Positions 34,330 through 45,514 of a DNA stretch of 64,000 bases are shown here, one piece after another; positions within the stretch are counted from its first letter, which is position 1; the number at the start of each line of letters is the position of its first letter. A program made the position numbers and the translations under genes. The stretch is from Dastarcus helophoroides (Eukaryota; Arthropoda; Insecta; Coleoptera; Bothrideridae). The notes beneath the pieces are model-generated. The model was not told the DNA's origin and ran no database searches. It saw only the letters and a program-made list of their open reading frames with translations. Location of the stretch: positions 9,316,782 to 9,380,781 of the forward strand of contig CM053328.1 in the NCBI GenBank assembly GCA_028583605.1, given 5' to 3'.

Positions 34330-35075
34330 CAGATAATTATCGAAATTTTCAAAATATATCGAAATGTCTTAAAAAGTCTATTTTCAGCAAAAAACGAATT
34401 ATTCAAAAAAAAAAAACGAAATTTTTCAATGGCAACATTTTAAATAAGTCTGCAATTTCAAGTCAGTCGACAATTTAAAATCAGTATGGTATTTTGAAAA
34501 AAAAAGTCGAAATTTTCAAAAAAAAAAAGAATAAACTAAATATTTAGAAGCGATTTAAATTAAAAATAAAAAAAATGAGAAAAGGCGAAGTTTTTTAAAA
34601 AAAATCAATGTCGAAATTTTGTAGGCAGTTTTTTATAAGTCGAAATTTGAAAAAGTTTAATTATAAAAAGAGTCGAAATATTCCAAAAAGTCGTTTTTTT
34701 TTAAATCATGAGTTTTAAAGCAAAATCGAGATTTTTAAAAAGTACTATTTTAATTCAAAAATAAGCCAAATTTTGAAAAAATATCAAAATATTTTTAAAA
34801 CAGACGGAATCTTTTAAAGAGATCAAATTATGCCCAAAATTTAAAAAGTAGAAATTTTCCAAATAATTGAACACTTCCAGAGAAAGTTAAAATATTTAAA
34901 AGAATTAAACATTTTAAAAAGAAGCCGAAATTTTCAAAAAGTCAAAACAAAAGTTGTAAAGCAAACCTATAGTTATTATGGTTTGTCAAAAAAGAAATAG
35001 ATCTTGTCTCTTTCTGCTAATCAAAGTATTTGCCCCTGCACTCAACCTTCGAGGTATGTGTATGGTTGGCATATT
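34330..35075. repeat. A-rich repeat grading into unique intron sequence
   Basis: The A-rich theme continues to about 34960, then unique sequence begins. The 61-residue frame at 34978-35163 has no recognised domain and overlaps the decayed hammerhead. Confidence 0.4.
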
Positions 35076-35111
35076 GCATTACCATACTCTTTGTCTTGAA
35101 GTTTGTTTTTT

Positions 35112-35165
35112 TCTTGTCCCTGATGAGGCCCCTCATAATAGCGAGCGAAACATTGAACACTAGAT
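35112..35165 (+). ncRNA. Decayed hammerhead-like sequence
   Basis: It keeps the CTGATGA box (35120-35126) and GCGAAACATTGAAC, matching the hammerhead at 21844-21890. Stem II (GGCCCC against GCGAGC) no longer pairs, and the U-H cleavage position is lost in AACACTAG. Likely an inactive relative. Confidence 0.4.
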
Positions 35166-35273
35166 AGTCCCTTGATATTGTCCAATCTCAAAAACCCATT
35201 ACCTGAACTATCTGAATAAAACAATAAATCTGTAATGTTTCGAACAATCAAGTAAAACTGTTATTTTTCTTAG

Positions 35274-35395
35274 ATTAGTGCTGCTAATCCATGGTGCCAT
35301 GGGCTACTCAGGTACCCCAGAGAACAAAGAAAGCGTGTACTTGGTAATCACAATTTTCGGAGCGGTATTCTTCTCGATATCAGTCCTCCTCTTTG
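35274..35395 (+). CDS. Membrane protein, second coding exon
   Basis: The acceptor TTTTTCTTAG precedes and a donor GTAAAT follows (intron 35396-35449). The open frame reads LVLLIHGAMGYSG, then TPENKESVY, then a hydrophobic stretch LVITIFGAVFFSISVLLF. The first part would complete membrane segment 1 begun in the previous exon. A short loop of about 15 residues (GYSGTPENKES) then connects to membrane segment 2. The exon is 122 nt and starts with one base that finishes a codon. The other two frames contain stops downstream or read as non-hydrophobic sequence, so this frame is preferred. Confidence 0.75.
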
Positions 35396-35449
35396 GTAAA
35401 TTTCCAACACGGTTGTTTATTAAATAATCTCATTGATTGTGTGTTTCAG

Positions 35450-35654
35450 TTTTCTTTCTGCGGTTAACCAGGAGATTCTGTTGGGCTAACCGGAAAGATC
35501 ACCTTGATATGGGCGGCCAATCTCTGACGGTAAATCCAAGCACAGATTTACTAGTAACTGCTCAATATGCCCCAGTGTCCGAAGTTGTATATCAACCTAA
35601 CCAAGAGGACACCGAACAGAGCAAACTAATGCCGCAAGACAGCAAAGATTTAAG
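35450..35654 (+). CDS. Membrane protein, third coding exon
   Basis: After the acceptor TTGTGTGTTTCAG the exon opens with VFFLRLTRRFCW, ending membrane segment 2 with a basic cluster, as expected for a cytosolic boundary. The remainder is a polar tail with VTAQYAPVSEVVYQP and acidic patches (NQEDTEQ). The YAPV and VVYQP segments resemble short tyrosine motifs, but no specific binding site is claimed. It ends AG at the donor GTAGTA (35655) in phase 2. Reading through the donor would stop at once (TAG, 35656). Confidence 0.75.
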
Positions 35655-35721
35655 GTAGTATAAAACGAAGCGCTAATCTAATAATAATAATAATAATTTG
35701 ATAATATCAATTAAATTGTAG

Positions 35722-35806
35722 CAATGAAGATACCGATCGCATGGTTGAAAGTGATCCCAGAATCGTGTTACGTCCTTTGAACCCGCCCGCCCATGAAGAC
35801 ACATAA
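35722..35806 (+). CDS. Membrane protein, last coding exon
   Basis: Acceptor AAATTGTAG follows a 67-bp intron that includes a short (AAT) run. The exon completes a serine codon and encodes NEDTDRMVESDPRIVLRPL and a proline-rich end (NPPAHEDT) before TAA at 35804-35806. With the frame corrected at the long intron, the whole protein would be about 204 residues: an acidic-polar N-terminus, two membrane segments joined by a short loop, and a tail of about 95 residues. Both termini would face the same side. Confidence 0.7.
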
Positions 35807-37590
35807 AAAAGTTAATAGAAGCGTTAGATTAAGAATTTTGCTTGACCATTCCACAGGTTGGAGCGCATTTTCGTAATTTAGAATCTCATTTGATGCAGCC
35901 CAATCTTGCTGCTTCATTTCTTGACAATTGTAATCTAAGAATCAAAATCGTTCAAATTGAAATTAATTTTAATGACTGAATGTAGATTATATCAAATCGA
36001 ACAGTAATTAGGAATTTCTTTCTAACATTTCTTATTTTTAAATGGATATGGATTTTAGGGGCAGTTAGCATAGATTGTTGAAGTTTCAATTTTATTTTTG
36101 CATGATCTTAAAATGTTTCGCTGTTCAAGATTGAGAAGATTCATTTAGTTGTTTAAAGCTTGGGAAGATTCGTTTCCAATATTGGAAATTAATGTAATTT
36201 TTAAAAGGGAAGCATCCAAATTTAATCTTCAAAAGAAAAGAAAGTGGTTCAGTTTTAAATTAACATGTTTGCTGTGGAATCTCATTGTAACTCCTTTTTT
36301 TTGGGGGTGGGGGTGTTACAGACCACATTTTGGATTAGGTGCGTTCCAGGGTATATGTCCCCTATATCTGTAAACCCTTATGAGAGAGATATTGGAGACA
36401 CACTATAAAAAGCAGACGCAGGTGGTTGTATTGACCCCATAACACAGTGAACATGTTATAGAAATGTAGGCTTTATTTTGGAATCACCGATAGGCTTCAG
36501 TTTCAATCTCTGCTGTTTTGTAACTCTTAATGCAATCTCTATCAAATAAGCTAAAACTAGTATCTAGGTTATGTACGTACCTACAGTGTAAGCAACCTGG
36601 GAAGAATCTCAGTTTTACAGTACCTTGAATATCTTCTATTCTTGAATCCCTTGCTCGACGTTGTAAAAAGAACGAACCTATTTTTTGTAGTTTAAGTGTA
36701 TAATGTGATAATGATGTAATGCATTCCCATTTTTAAAATGGTAATGTAATTAAAAATTTTGTGCAATTCTGTTTGGGAATTTGTTAGAAATTTGCAATAT
36801 ACAGCTTTTAATTATTTAAAATGATTTATTTAAGCATTTTTAAAATGTTATGACGTTGACGTTGTAATTATTTTCGGGTTGTTTGATTACTTCTTGTTAC
36901 AAAGATGACTTTGGACTGATTTTTTTTATTTATTTAATCTTATTTAAGTAATACGTGATTGTGATTTTTCATACCCTAATGTGTAAATTTGTACTTATTC
37001 ACCAAACGTCCTCTTTTCACATTACATAACGTCCATTTTAAGTAGATTGAGTAGATTTACAGTTAGTATATAAAGTTGGTTGTAATTATTATTACCCTTT
37101 TGTATTTTTGTGTTCTATTAACAAAATATCAAATTTATTATAATTAGATACATATGTTAACTAACAATAAGTAAAGTAGAGATTAATAAGATCTTCCGTA
37201 CTAAAGCATATTTTTATGTAAGGTAGAAATATTTAAATATAATCAAAACTTGATGCGTTTTCTTTTTGTATTTAATGTGTGAATGCACACTGTCAATTCC
37301 TGTGTACACAAGACATTTATCCCAAAATCACATTCTTGAATCTGGTGACATGCTTATCACATTAATCACTATTAGTTTTACCAATCCTTTCATAGAGAAG
37401 AAAAGCTGTAATATGATCAAAAAAAAGCTGTAGGAAAGTAAATATGTAGAAAAAAATTATAAATTCACAGTTTTTGTTTATTTTCATTAAATCAGTTGTT
37501 AATCCATGCTTCATGGAGGCTGACACCAGAAATAGCTTGGAAAATGTGTAAACCAGATTTTTGTGCAATAAAAAACTCGACATGTAGTTG
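35807..37590 (+). other. Probable 3' UTR with AATAAA at 37567
   Basis: About 1.78 kb free of the satellite theme follows the stop codon. The first canonical AATAAA I find after the stop is at 37567-37572, followed by a T-rich stretch. This fits a long AT-rich 3' UTR. Small frames at 36149 and 37362 (- strand) have no support as genes. Confidence 0.45.
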
Positions 37591-37599
37591 AATGGAAAA

Positions 37600-38755
37600 C
37601 ATACAGTATTCCTTTTTTTTTTATAAAAAACAAATTAAAAGGGTTATTCATGCACATGTAAAATAACTTAAAATTGGAGAAATTTATAACGCAATAGAAG
37701 AGCTTTTTAAGTAATTTAATGTTATTTTTTCTAATTTTTAACTAACTTTTTCTTTACTGTTGACACATTCAGAAATTTCATTTTCTCAAAAAATGACTTG
37801 AATCTCGTGGTACAAATTGTTTAGCATTTTTTTCGAATTTAAGACCCTTAATTTCAGGAATAAAATAGAATGCTTAAATTTAAAGCTGAAATTTTGCGAT
37901 TAAAGTTATGACGTTGAGAGTGAATCTAATTAAATTTCGATAAACTATGATTTGAAGTTTCCTATTTTTAAATGTCCCCAAGGTTTACACTTAGCATTTT
38001 TCTAGAAGTTTTCAACTTTTCCTTAAAATGTCGACTTTCGAAATTTGGTTTTTTAAAATAGATTTCGATTTTTTGTTGGAATTTTAACTTTCTCTTTTAA
38101 ATCTGAACTTAAATTCGAAAACTCAAACCTTTTCTATAGATTTACGATTTTCTCAAGATTTCAACAAGTCAACGTATTTGTGGACAATTTTTAAATATAT
38201 TCTGTCCAATTTTTTTAGCTTGAAACTTTCCCTTGTAACTTCCCAGTTTTATTTCCAAAAAAGTGACGATAGTTCAAAATCATACTTTATTTTGGAACTA
38301 GGAGAATCGAAAATTCAATTTAAAAATCAAAAGTTCGATATAAAAGTCGAAATTTGGGATTTGAGATAGATATTTCGTCAGAGAACTGAAATATGAATTC
38401 TTTTGTCAACAAAATATTTCCAAAATGGAGAAACGAAAATACGAAAAGTGTATGAATTGACGACACTAGATTGCCCTTTTCCGTTAGTAAAAAAAACTTA
38501 ACTACGCCGAACGAATTTCTGAGAAAGTTGCTACTTTAATATAGAAATTTCGCCCTTATTTTAATTTCGAGTCGAAATTACAACAGAAAACACTCACAAC
38601 TTCTAAATATTTTCTTCAGCAATCTAGGATTTATCTGGAATTTTTACCATATTTTTACAAATTTAAAATTAATTCAATATTTTTTATTTTTCTAAAAATT
38701 TAAGCCATAAAATCTAATTCTTAAACTTACAACTGAAATTTTGTGTACAAAGTGA
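37600..38755. repeat. AT-rich interval, mixed repeat theme
   Basis: T-rich and A-rich theme segments of low order. Nothing coding recognised. Confidence 0.35.
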
Positions 38756-41700
38756 AGATTTTAAAGTTTGTCATAATTTCGCGAAAAAGTCGAAATTTCA
38801 AGAAAAAATTGATATTTTAAGGAAGTTTTGTATTTGCAATCAAGATTTCGAGATTAAAATTATAATTTAACAGAAAAAATTCAAAGTTGAAAATGGAATT
38901 TTCACTTACGACCTGATTTTCAAATTATATATTTTTTTCAAAATTTCTATTGTTAAGTTAAACTTTCGACTTTAAATTCAAACTTTCAACTATATTGCTG
39001 AGTTGAATTACTTTTGTGACAAAAAAAATCTAAATTTACTGAAACAGCAAATATCAAAGTTCGAAGTAAAATGTGAATTTTCCAGAAAAAGTCGAATTTT
39101 GAGAAAAAGAAAGAGATTTCGCAAAAATTGAGAAAAAACAGACTTTCAAAAAAATTGAGAAAAAGGAAAAGATTTAGAAAAAATTGAGGAAAAGGAAGAG
39201 ATTTAGAGAAAACTAATTTATCAAAAGTTCTCAAATGAGGTAAAGTTTTAGAAAAAAAAAACGCGAATTTTGACAATAGATTGAAACTCGGAACAAATTA
39301 AAAACCTGAAATTTATAGACAAATTTGAATTGTTTGAAAAATTGTGAAATATTAAAAAGATAAATTGGAAAAATAAACTGGAAGCTTAAAAGAATTGTCG
39401 AACTTTAAAAAACTCCAAGTTTCTCAGAGAAGAAGAAAAAAGTCAAATTTTAGGAAAAATTTCAAGGAAAAAGTCAAAATTTTAAGGAGAGCTCGAAATT
39501 TCGCCAAAAAATTTACAATTTTCCAAAGGAACTTAAATTTTGAGAAGAAATTTGAAATTTTTATAAGACGATTTAAAAAACCAAATTTTGCTGATAAATT
39601 CAAATTTTAAGAAAATTGAGAACATAATTTCGAAATAAAAGGGAATGTGGATAAAACGTTCAGTTTCCAGAAAAGTATTGAATTTTAAAATAGATCAAAA
39701 TTTTCCAGAGAAAGTTAAATTTAAAGAAAAAAAAAACAAATTTTGAGATTTGAAAATAGATGAATTTTGTTCAAAATAAAAGTTGAAATTTCCAAAAAAA
39801 GCTTAATTTTGAAAAAAGAGATATTGATAAAAATGAATTTGTGAAAACTCTCAAAAAAGCAAAATTTTAGAAAAAGACTTCGAATTTTGACAATATATTG
39901 AAATTCGTAAAAACCTGAAATGTTTGGACAAATTTAAATTTTGTGAAAAATTGTATAATTCCGAAAAGAGAAATTGTAAAAATTTAAAAGTTTAAAAAAT
40001 ATTGTCGAGCTTCTTTTCAGAAGTCGAAGTTTTCCAAAGAAAAAAACAATAAAAATTTTGCAATTTTCCAGTGAAAGGTAAATTTTGAAAATGAATTGAA
40101 ATTTCGAGAACAAGTCTAATTAAAAAAAAAATCTTCAAATTATCAGATAATTCGAATTTTGAGGAAATTGGTAAAATAATTTCGAAAGAAAAGAAAATGT
40201 CAATAAAACTTTCAGTTTCGAGAGAAGTATTCAATTTTAAAAGGTCAAAATTTCCCGGAGAAAATCAAATTTTGAGAAAAAAAACAACTTTTGTGATTTA
40301 AATATAGATGAATTTAGTTCGAAATGAAAGTTAAAATTAAAAAAAAAAATCGTATTTTGAAAGAGATTTCGAAAAAAATGAATTTGTCAAAAATTCTTAA
40401 AAAAGTTATGACTTCAAGAAATACTATTCCGAAATTTTTGATTGATTTGAAAATTTTGAAAAAAAACACATGAAAATTCAAATTTCTAGAAAAAGACCAA
40501 TTTGGGAAGTCGAAATTTCTAAAAAATATTTTTCTCACGATTTTTACTTTTTTATTTGTAAATTTTCTACGGCCTTGAAATTTCGTGAAAAAAAGTTTAA
40601 TTACTTTTGTGAGAAAAAAACTCTAAATTTACTGAAACAGCAAATGTCAAAGTTCGAAGTAAAAGGTGAATTTTCCGAAAAAAGTCGAATTTTGAGAAAA
40701 AGAAAAAGATTTCGCAAAAATGGAGAAAAAATAGTGACTTCGAAAAATTTGAGAAAAAGGAAAAGATTTCGAAAAAATATTGAGAAAAAGGAAGAGATTT
40801 AAAAAAAATTAATTTATCAAAAGTTCTCAAATGAGGTAAAATTTTAGAAAAAAAACGTTGAATTTTGACAATAGATTGAAACTCAGAACAAATTAAAAAC
40901 CTAAAATTTGTAGACAAATTTGAATCGTTTGAAAAATTGTAAAATATCAAAAAAAAATTGCAAAAATAAGCTGGAGGCTTAAAAAAAATTTCCGAACTGT
41001 AATAAAGTCAAAGTTTTTCAGAGAAGAAGGAAAAAGTCATTTTTTGGGAAAAATTTCAAGGAAAAAGCCAACATTGTAAGGAAAGCTCGAAATTTCGACA
41101 AAAAATTTGCAATTTTCCAAAGAAATTTAAATTTTGAGAAGAAATTTGAAAATTCGATAACAAGACGATTAAAAAAACCAAATTTTGCTGATAAATTCAA
41201 ATTTTAAGAAAATTGGTCAAATAATTTCCAAAGAAAAGAGAATGTGGAGAAAACTTTCAGTTTCGAGAAAAGTATTGAATTTTAAAAAATGATCCCAGAG
41301 AAAGTCAAATTTTAAGAAAAAAAATCAAATTTTGAGATTTGAAAAAGGATTAATTTAGTTCGAAATAAAAGATGAAATTTTTAAAAAAAACGAATTTTGA
41401 AAGAAATTTCGAAAAAAATGATTTTGTCAAAAGTTCTTAAAAAAGATAAAAATTTTAAAAAAACGTCGAATTTCGACAATTAGACTGAAACCCATAACAA
41501 ATTTAAAACCTGAAATTTTTAGACAAATTTAAATTTTGTGAAAAATTGTAAAATTTCGAAAAGAGAAATTGTATAAAATTGAAAGTTTAGAAAAAATCCT
41601 CAAACTATTGAAAAGTCGAAGTTTTCCAGAGAAGAAGAAAATAAAAAAAATGCATTTTTCCAGAGAAAGGTAAATTTTCGGAATAAATTCGAATTATAAT

Positions 41701-42470
41701 AGAATTGGTAAAAAATTTCGAAAGAAAAGACAATGTTGACATAACTTCCAGTTTCGAGAAAAATGTTAAACTTTAAAGAATGGTCAAATTTTAAGAAAAA
41801 AAAAACAAATTTTGAGATTAAGCCAAGCATTTTGAAAATTGACGAATTTCACCGAAAAAATCACAGCTTGCATGAACAATAAAATGTCGAATTTTAAAAG
41901 TCGAAATTTCGAAAAAAACTTTTTGCGAAACAAGTCCAAATTTGTAGAAAATAAATAAAAGTTTAAATGTTTAGTAAAAGTCAGTTTTGAGGAAAATGGC
42001 GAAATTTGGTAAATGGACAAATTTTCAAAGAATGTAGATAGTTCTGGAAAAAAGCCGCAACTTAGAACAAGGCCGAGAAAATGTAATTTTGAAAGAAGTG
42101 AAATTTGAGAACGAATTTAAATTTCGAAAAAAGAAAACTTTGACAAAAATCGAGCTCTTCAAAAACTATTTTACTTAATATTTCCAATTACTTCAAATTT
42201 TTACTTTTTTACTAAGAAATCGACAAAAGGTGAATTTTTGAGAAAAAAGTCGAACTTTCAGTAAGTCGAAAAAAATAAACATTTTCACAAATTATCGAGT
42301 TTTAAAAAGAAAGGAAGATTTTGGGTAAAAGTCTGATTTTAGGAACAAAATAGAATATCAATATACAGAAGAGTTAAAAAAAGTCGAAATTGCGAAAAAA
42401 AAGACAAATTCTGAAGTAAAGGTCTAAATTTTGAGAAATAAAAGTTATTTTGGGTTAAATATATTATCGT
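38756..42470. repeat. A-rich complex satellite, two-part unit about 1.55-1.6 kb
   Basis: A segment (TTTACTGAAACAGCAAAT, then TCGAAGTAAAAGGTGAATTT) occurs at about 39035 and again at about 40625. Another (CAGTTTCGAGAAAAGTATTG type) occurs near 39660, 40215, 41260 and 41750. Spacings of about 540, 1050 and 495 bp indicate a two-part repeat of about 1.6 kb. Lysine- and phenylalanine-rich open frames on both strands are repeat translations. Confidence 0.65.
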
Positions 42471-42559
42471 TTGACTACATGACTACAGAAGGGTCTCTCC
42501 CTGTCCCATAGCTTGTTTGATTTATCTGATTTAATTTTGAAATAAAATGTAAAATCAGA

Positions 42560-42646
42560 AATAAAAATTTGTGGCTCTTTGAAATTCACGAAATCAATTT
42601 TTTTATTGCGGCTGGCTCTTTCGACTTAAAAGTTTGCCGACCCCTG
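42560..42646. mobile_element. Right end of a hAT-like element
   Basis: The reverse complement of the end reads CAGGGGTCGGCAAACTTTT, and GAGCCAGCCGC and GAGCCAC words lie inside, a layout common to many hAT elements. The flank GGTTAGGT (42647-42654) should be the duplication. I found no opposite end, so the element is incomplete here or its start is very diverged. Confidence 0.5.
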
Positions 42647-42833
42647 GGTTAGGTGGTAGTTATCATAAGCAAAGTTTATTTTGTTGGCCATGTTCACTCC
42701 TTGCCCGGCGTAGAACTAATGTTGTTTCAACCAAAAACTCGTAATCATTAACAAAAAAATGTATTTTTTTTCTTTAAGATGTTAACCAGAATATTTTTTA
42801 GTGGTTAGTATCGCCTACCCGAGTTTAAATAGC

Positions 42834-43021
42834 ACGAGCCGGCACTGGCAGCTGTTAAATTAAAAAAGCATCAGCTGCATGAAGTTAATGAAAACATAAA
42901 AGAGATGAACAAAGTGAGATGTCATTTAAAGGCCCAGCAAGTGTCAGATCTGAAGATGATGGAGAGATCGCTGAAAGCTTAACAGTCCCTAGGCACTTTA
43001 GAAAATAAGCTGGAAGTTCAG
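42834..43021 (+). pseudogene. Coiled-coil exon remnant with internal stop
   Basis: An open frame unlike the surrounding repeats encodes HEPALAAVKLKKHQLHEVNE and continues with NIKEMNKVRCHLKAQQ and DLKMMERSLKA. It is then interrupted by TAA at 42980-42982, and continues in the same frame with QSLGTLENKLEVQ up to a donor-like CAG/GTTAAG at 43021/43022. Hydrophobic residues recur at three- and four-residue spacing, as in a coiled coil. I infer an exon or exon copy of a long coiled-coil protein, inactivated by one nonsense change. The parent gene is not identified and no neighbouring exon was found. An upstream in-frame TAG lies just before the fragment. Confidence 0.45.
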
Positions 43022-43925
43022 GTTAAGTCAAAATTTAGCAAATAAGTCAAAATTTTGAAAAAAGTCCATTGTGAAACAGTTGAAATTTTCAAAACTATTT
43101 TCAAATTTAAAATTCGAAATTGTCAAGATTGTTTTCAGAAGATCCAAATTTTGAGAAAAACTCTAATAAAACTCAAATAAAAGAATCTTGACAATTTCGA
43201 ATTTTAAATTTCTAAATAATTTGAGAAAAACTCAAAATCTTAGTAAAATTTTAAAACTGAATAGAATGAAATTTCTGAAAAAAGGCGAAAATCCCAAATA
43301 AGTCACAATTTTGGAAAACTTAACCTTAAAAACGACGAAATTTTGAAGAAAAGCCTAATTTTTTAAATAAGAGTCAAATTTAAGTCGAAACTTCGAGACC
43401 TAGTCAAAATTTTGAACAAGTTTCGAAATTTTTGAAAATAGTTCAAATTTATTTATAAAAAAGTGTTTCAAAAAGATCAAATTTCCAAAAAAAGTCAAAC
43501 TTTTAACAAAATGGTGACATTTTGAAATAAATGCTGATGTTTTGTGTCAACATTTCCAAAAAATAAACATTTCGGAAAAAGTCAAAATTAAGCCAAAATT
43601 TTGAGAAAAAGTAACAATTATGGGATCTAATAAAAAAGATAAATGAAAATTTCGAGTAAGTTTGAATTTAAAAAAAAAGTGGTAATTTTAAAATATTTTT
43701 CAGAAAAAAGTCGAAATTTTCAGAATAAGTTGAAAATTTTTTGAAAAGTCTTAGATTTTGAATAAAAACTGAATTCTTCAAAAAAATAATTTCAAAGTCG
43801 AAAATATCAGGAGTCGGTATTTAAAAAAAAGGTGAAGATACTATAGAGGAAAGTCGAAGTATTAAAAGATTTTTTTGAGTAAAGTCATGATTCTCAAGAA
43901 TAAAATAATCTAAATTTTGGAATAT
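43022..43925. repeat. A-rich degenerate repeat block
   Basis: AAAAGTCAAAATTTTG-type segments. No gene. Confidence 0.5.
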
Positions 43926-43929
43926 GTGC

Positions 43930-43976
43930 TGTCAGATAGGTTCGAGGGGGGCTTAAGCCCCGCCCTGGCACTACTG
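43930..43976. mobile_element. Possible hAT-type end with GC palindrome
   Basis: The reverse complement begins CAGTAGTGCCAGGGCGG and includes the 14-base palindrome GGGGCTTAAGCCCC. This resembles a DNA-transposon terminus. No opposite end was located. Confidence 0.35.
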
Positions 43977-43979
43977 TTT

Positions 43980-44283
43980 ACTGAAATATTTATTGAATCA
44001 TAGAGAAACTAAGAAGAATATGAACTACGTACAATTCTATGGATAGCGTATGCCCCTCGTGGTTAACGGAACTATTACCTTAAAAACAGACTACTCTAAT
44101 ACCAATAACACAGAAAACTGTATTATCGACAAAATTTCCCACCTTTTTTTCAAATATTTAATGTATCCAAGAAGTATAGTCTCTGTATTTAACCGTCAAG
44201 AAAAAAGAAGACCAACATGCGACATTAATAAAATAACAAGACAATGTACTGAGTACAATTTAAATGACGGGAAAATTATTAAC
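43980..44283. other. Unique AT-rich interval
   Basis: Non-repetitive. The 80-residue frame at 44050-44292 has no recognised domain and runs toward a family A copy, so it is not called a gene. Confidence 0.3.
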
Positions 44284-44392
44284 TTTTTATGATATCGAAA
44301 TACAAGTCTTGTCCCCTGAAACCAAGAAAGATTAAAAAACACAACAAAGGTCACTCTAACGCGTTTCGATAGCCAAGCTATCATCTTTAGAT
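44284..44392 (+). mobile_element. Family A, one arm
   Basis: CTTGTCCCCTGAAACCAAG through AAAAAACACAACAAAGG to GCGTTTCGATAGCCAAGC and TATCATCTTTAGATAG. The outer end is missing. Confidence 0.7.
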
Positions 44393-44509
44393 AGATAAAA
44401 TTATAATATAATTGATAATTATTAAAAATGTTTCCTCCTAATTGCCAAGTAACTTCAATTTTGTCCAGACTGCAGACAGACAACTTAATGTGCAGCGGGA
44501 TCTGGTTAA

Positions 44510-44810
44510 AGAAGAAGGCCATGAAATCGCACGGCGTTCACGCCTGTCGCCGCCGCCCCGATCGCCCGATCTTCAGCCAGTCGCCAGTCGCTATCCGATC
44601 GTGGTCAGAGCAGGCGAACGCTCCTGCTAGTGCACAACAGGAACGCATGCGTCTGAAAAAAAACCACATGCTTTTGAATGTACACAAAAACAAAATAAAC
44701 AGACTTTTCTAAGATTAGATAGTTTCGATGAAACCGTGTTCGATGTGTTTTTGATTCTTAAGTGGAAAAAATCAGTTTCGCCGAATAAGATTAAAAACTG
44801 GGATTTTAAG
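44510..44810 (+). promoter_or_regulatory. CpG-rich promoter and candidate first exon
   Basis: Between 44525 and 44660 GC rises to well over half, with many CpG (CGCCGCCGCCCCGATCGCC), unique in this window. About 150 bp later GGATTTTAAG is followed by a strong donor, GTGAGT, at 44811. I infer a promoter and non-coding first exon of a + strand gene whose other exons I could not find. Overlapping frames at 44428-44712 and 44442-44630 are arginine- and proline-rich by-products of this composition. The exon start is unknown. Confidence 0.4.
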
Positions 44811-45510
44811 GTGAGTTATTGTTTCGATATTTTTTTGATTTCGTTTTTTTTTAATTTATTTCGTCATTGTTAAGCGCATTGTTTAAAATAAAATAATGAA
44901 TAACTTCTTGTTCAAAATAAGTCAGTAAGTGAACATTTCTTAAGCATTTACAGGTCTTGCTAATTATCTAGACATAGTTGTGTTAATTTGTTTATAATAT
45001 TTGCAAGCGTACGGTTTCTGCATTTATTGTTTTTACTCTAACTGTAATTCTAGTTTTTAATACCACTTTTAGCTTTATTAGTCTCAAATGAAAGAATTTC
45101 CAGGTCCAAAATTATTTCGAAATTCTGAACTTCAACCAGTTTTAAATGTTGTTATATGGGAACAATGAATATTACGATTATAACGTTTTTATCGTAATTT
45201 AGTAGTTGAGTTATGAATTACTTCGTTTGTTATCGTTTCTTGCCAGAATGTTAATTAACGGTTTCAACAGCAGAAAACTGGGTTTCCAAAAATCAATCCA
45301 AAACAATAAAAACGTTTCTTCCTGTTGATAATAAAGCTTCGAAAAACTTTACTGTGCAGAAATTGTAACAGAAAAAAATGTTCCACTTCCATCCCTTTCT
45401 GTATATCCTGCTGTAAGATTCTACTAGTGATTTCCTGATGCTAGTTTGTTCTATTCAGTCTGGTGAAAACAAAAAAAATTATCGTATTAGGTATAAAAAT
45501 TAGCTTACAA
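44811..45510. other. Unique AT-rich interval, possible intron
   Basis: Lacks the satellite theme, fits the start of an intron after the donor at 44811. Nothing else recognised. Confidence 0.35.
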
Positions 45511-45514
45511 TATC

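Larger units (their letters stand above)
26978..35273 (+). other. Long intron filled with repeats
   Basis: Starts GTAAGT and ends with a pyrimidine tract and TTTTTCTTAG. It contains element E (27371-28013), family A copies (28314, 30053, 34220), a family B copy (29140) and A-rich satellite (30600-34950). No additional exon was recognised, though the phase mismatch allows for one. Confidence 0.6.

Noticed and set aside
34978..35251. Opposing 61- and 69-codon frames just before the second coding exon
   Set aside because: Intron sequence with a decayed hammerhead; neither connects by splicing to the exon at 35274.
44428..44712. Arginine/proline-rich frames of 62 and 94 codons
   Set aside because: Two overlapping frames in a CpG-rich segment, without homology or splice support; the segment is better explained as promoter and first exon.
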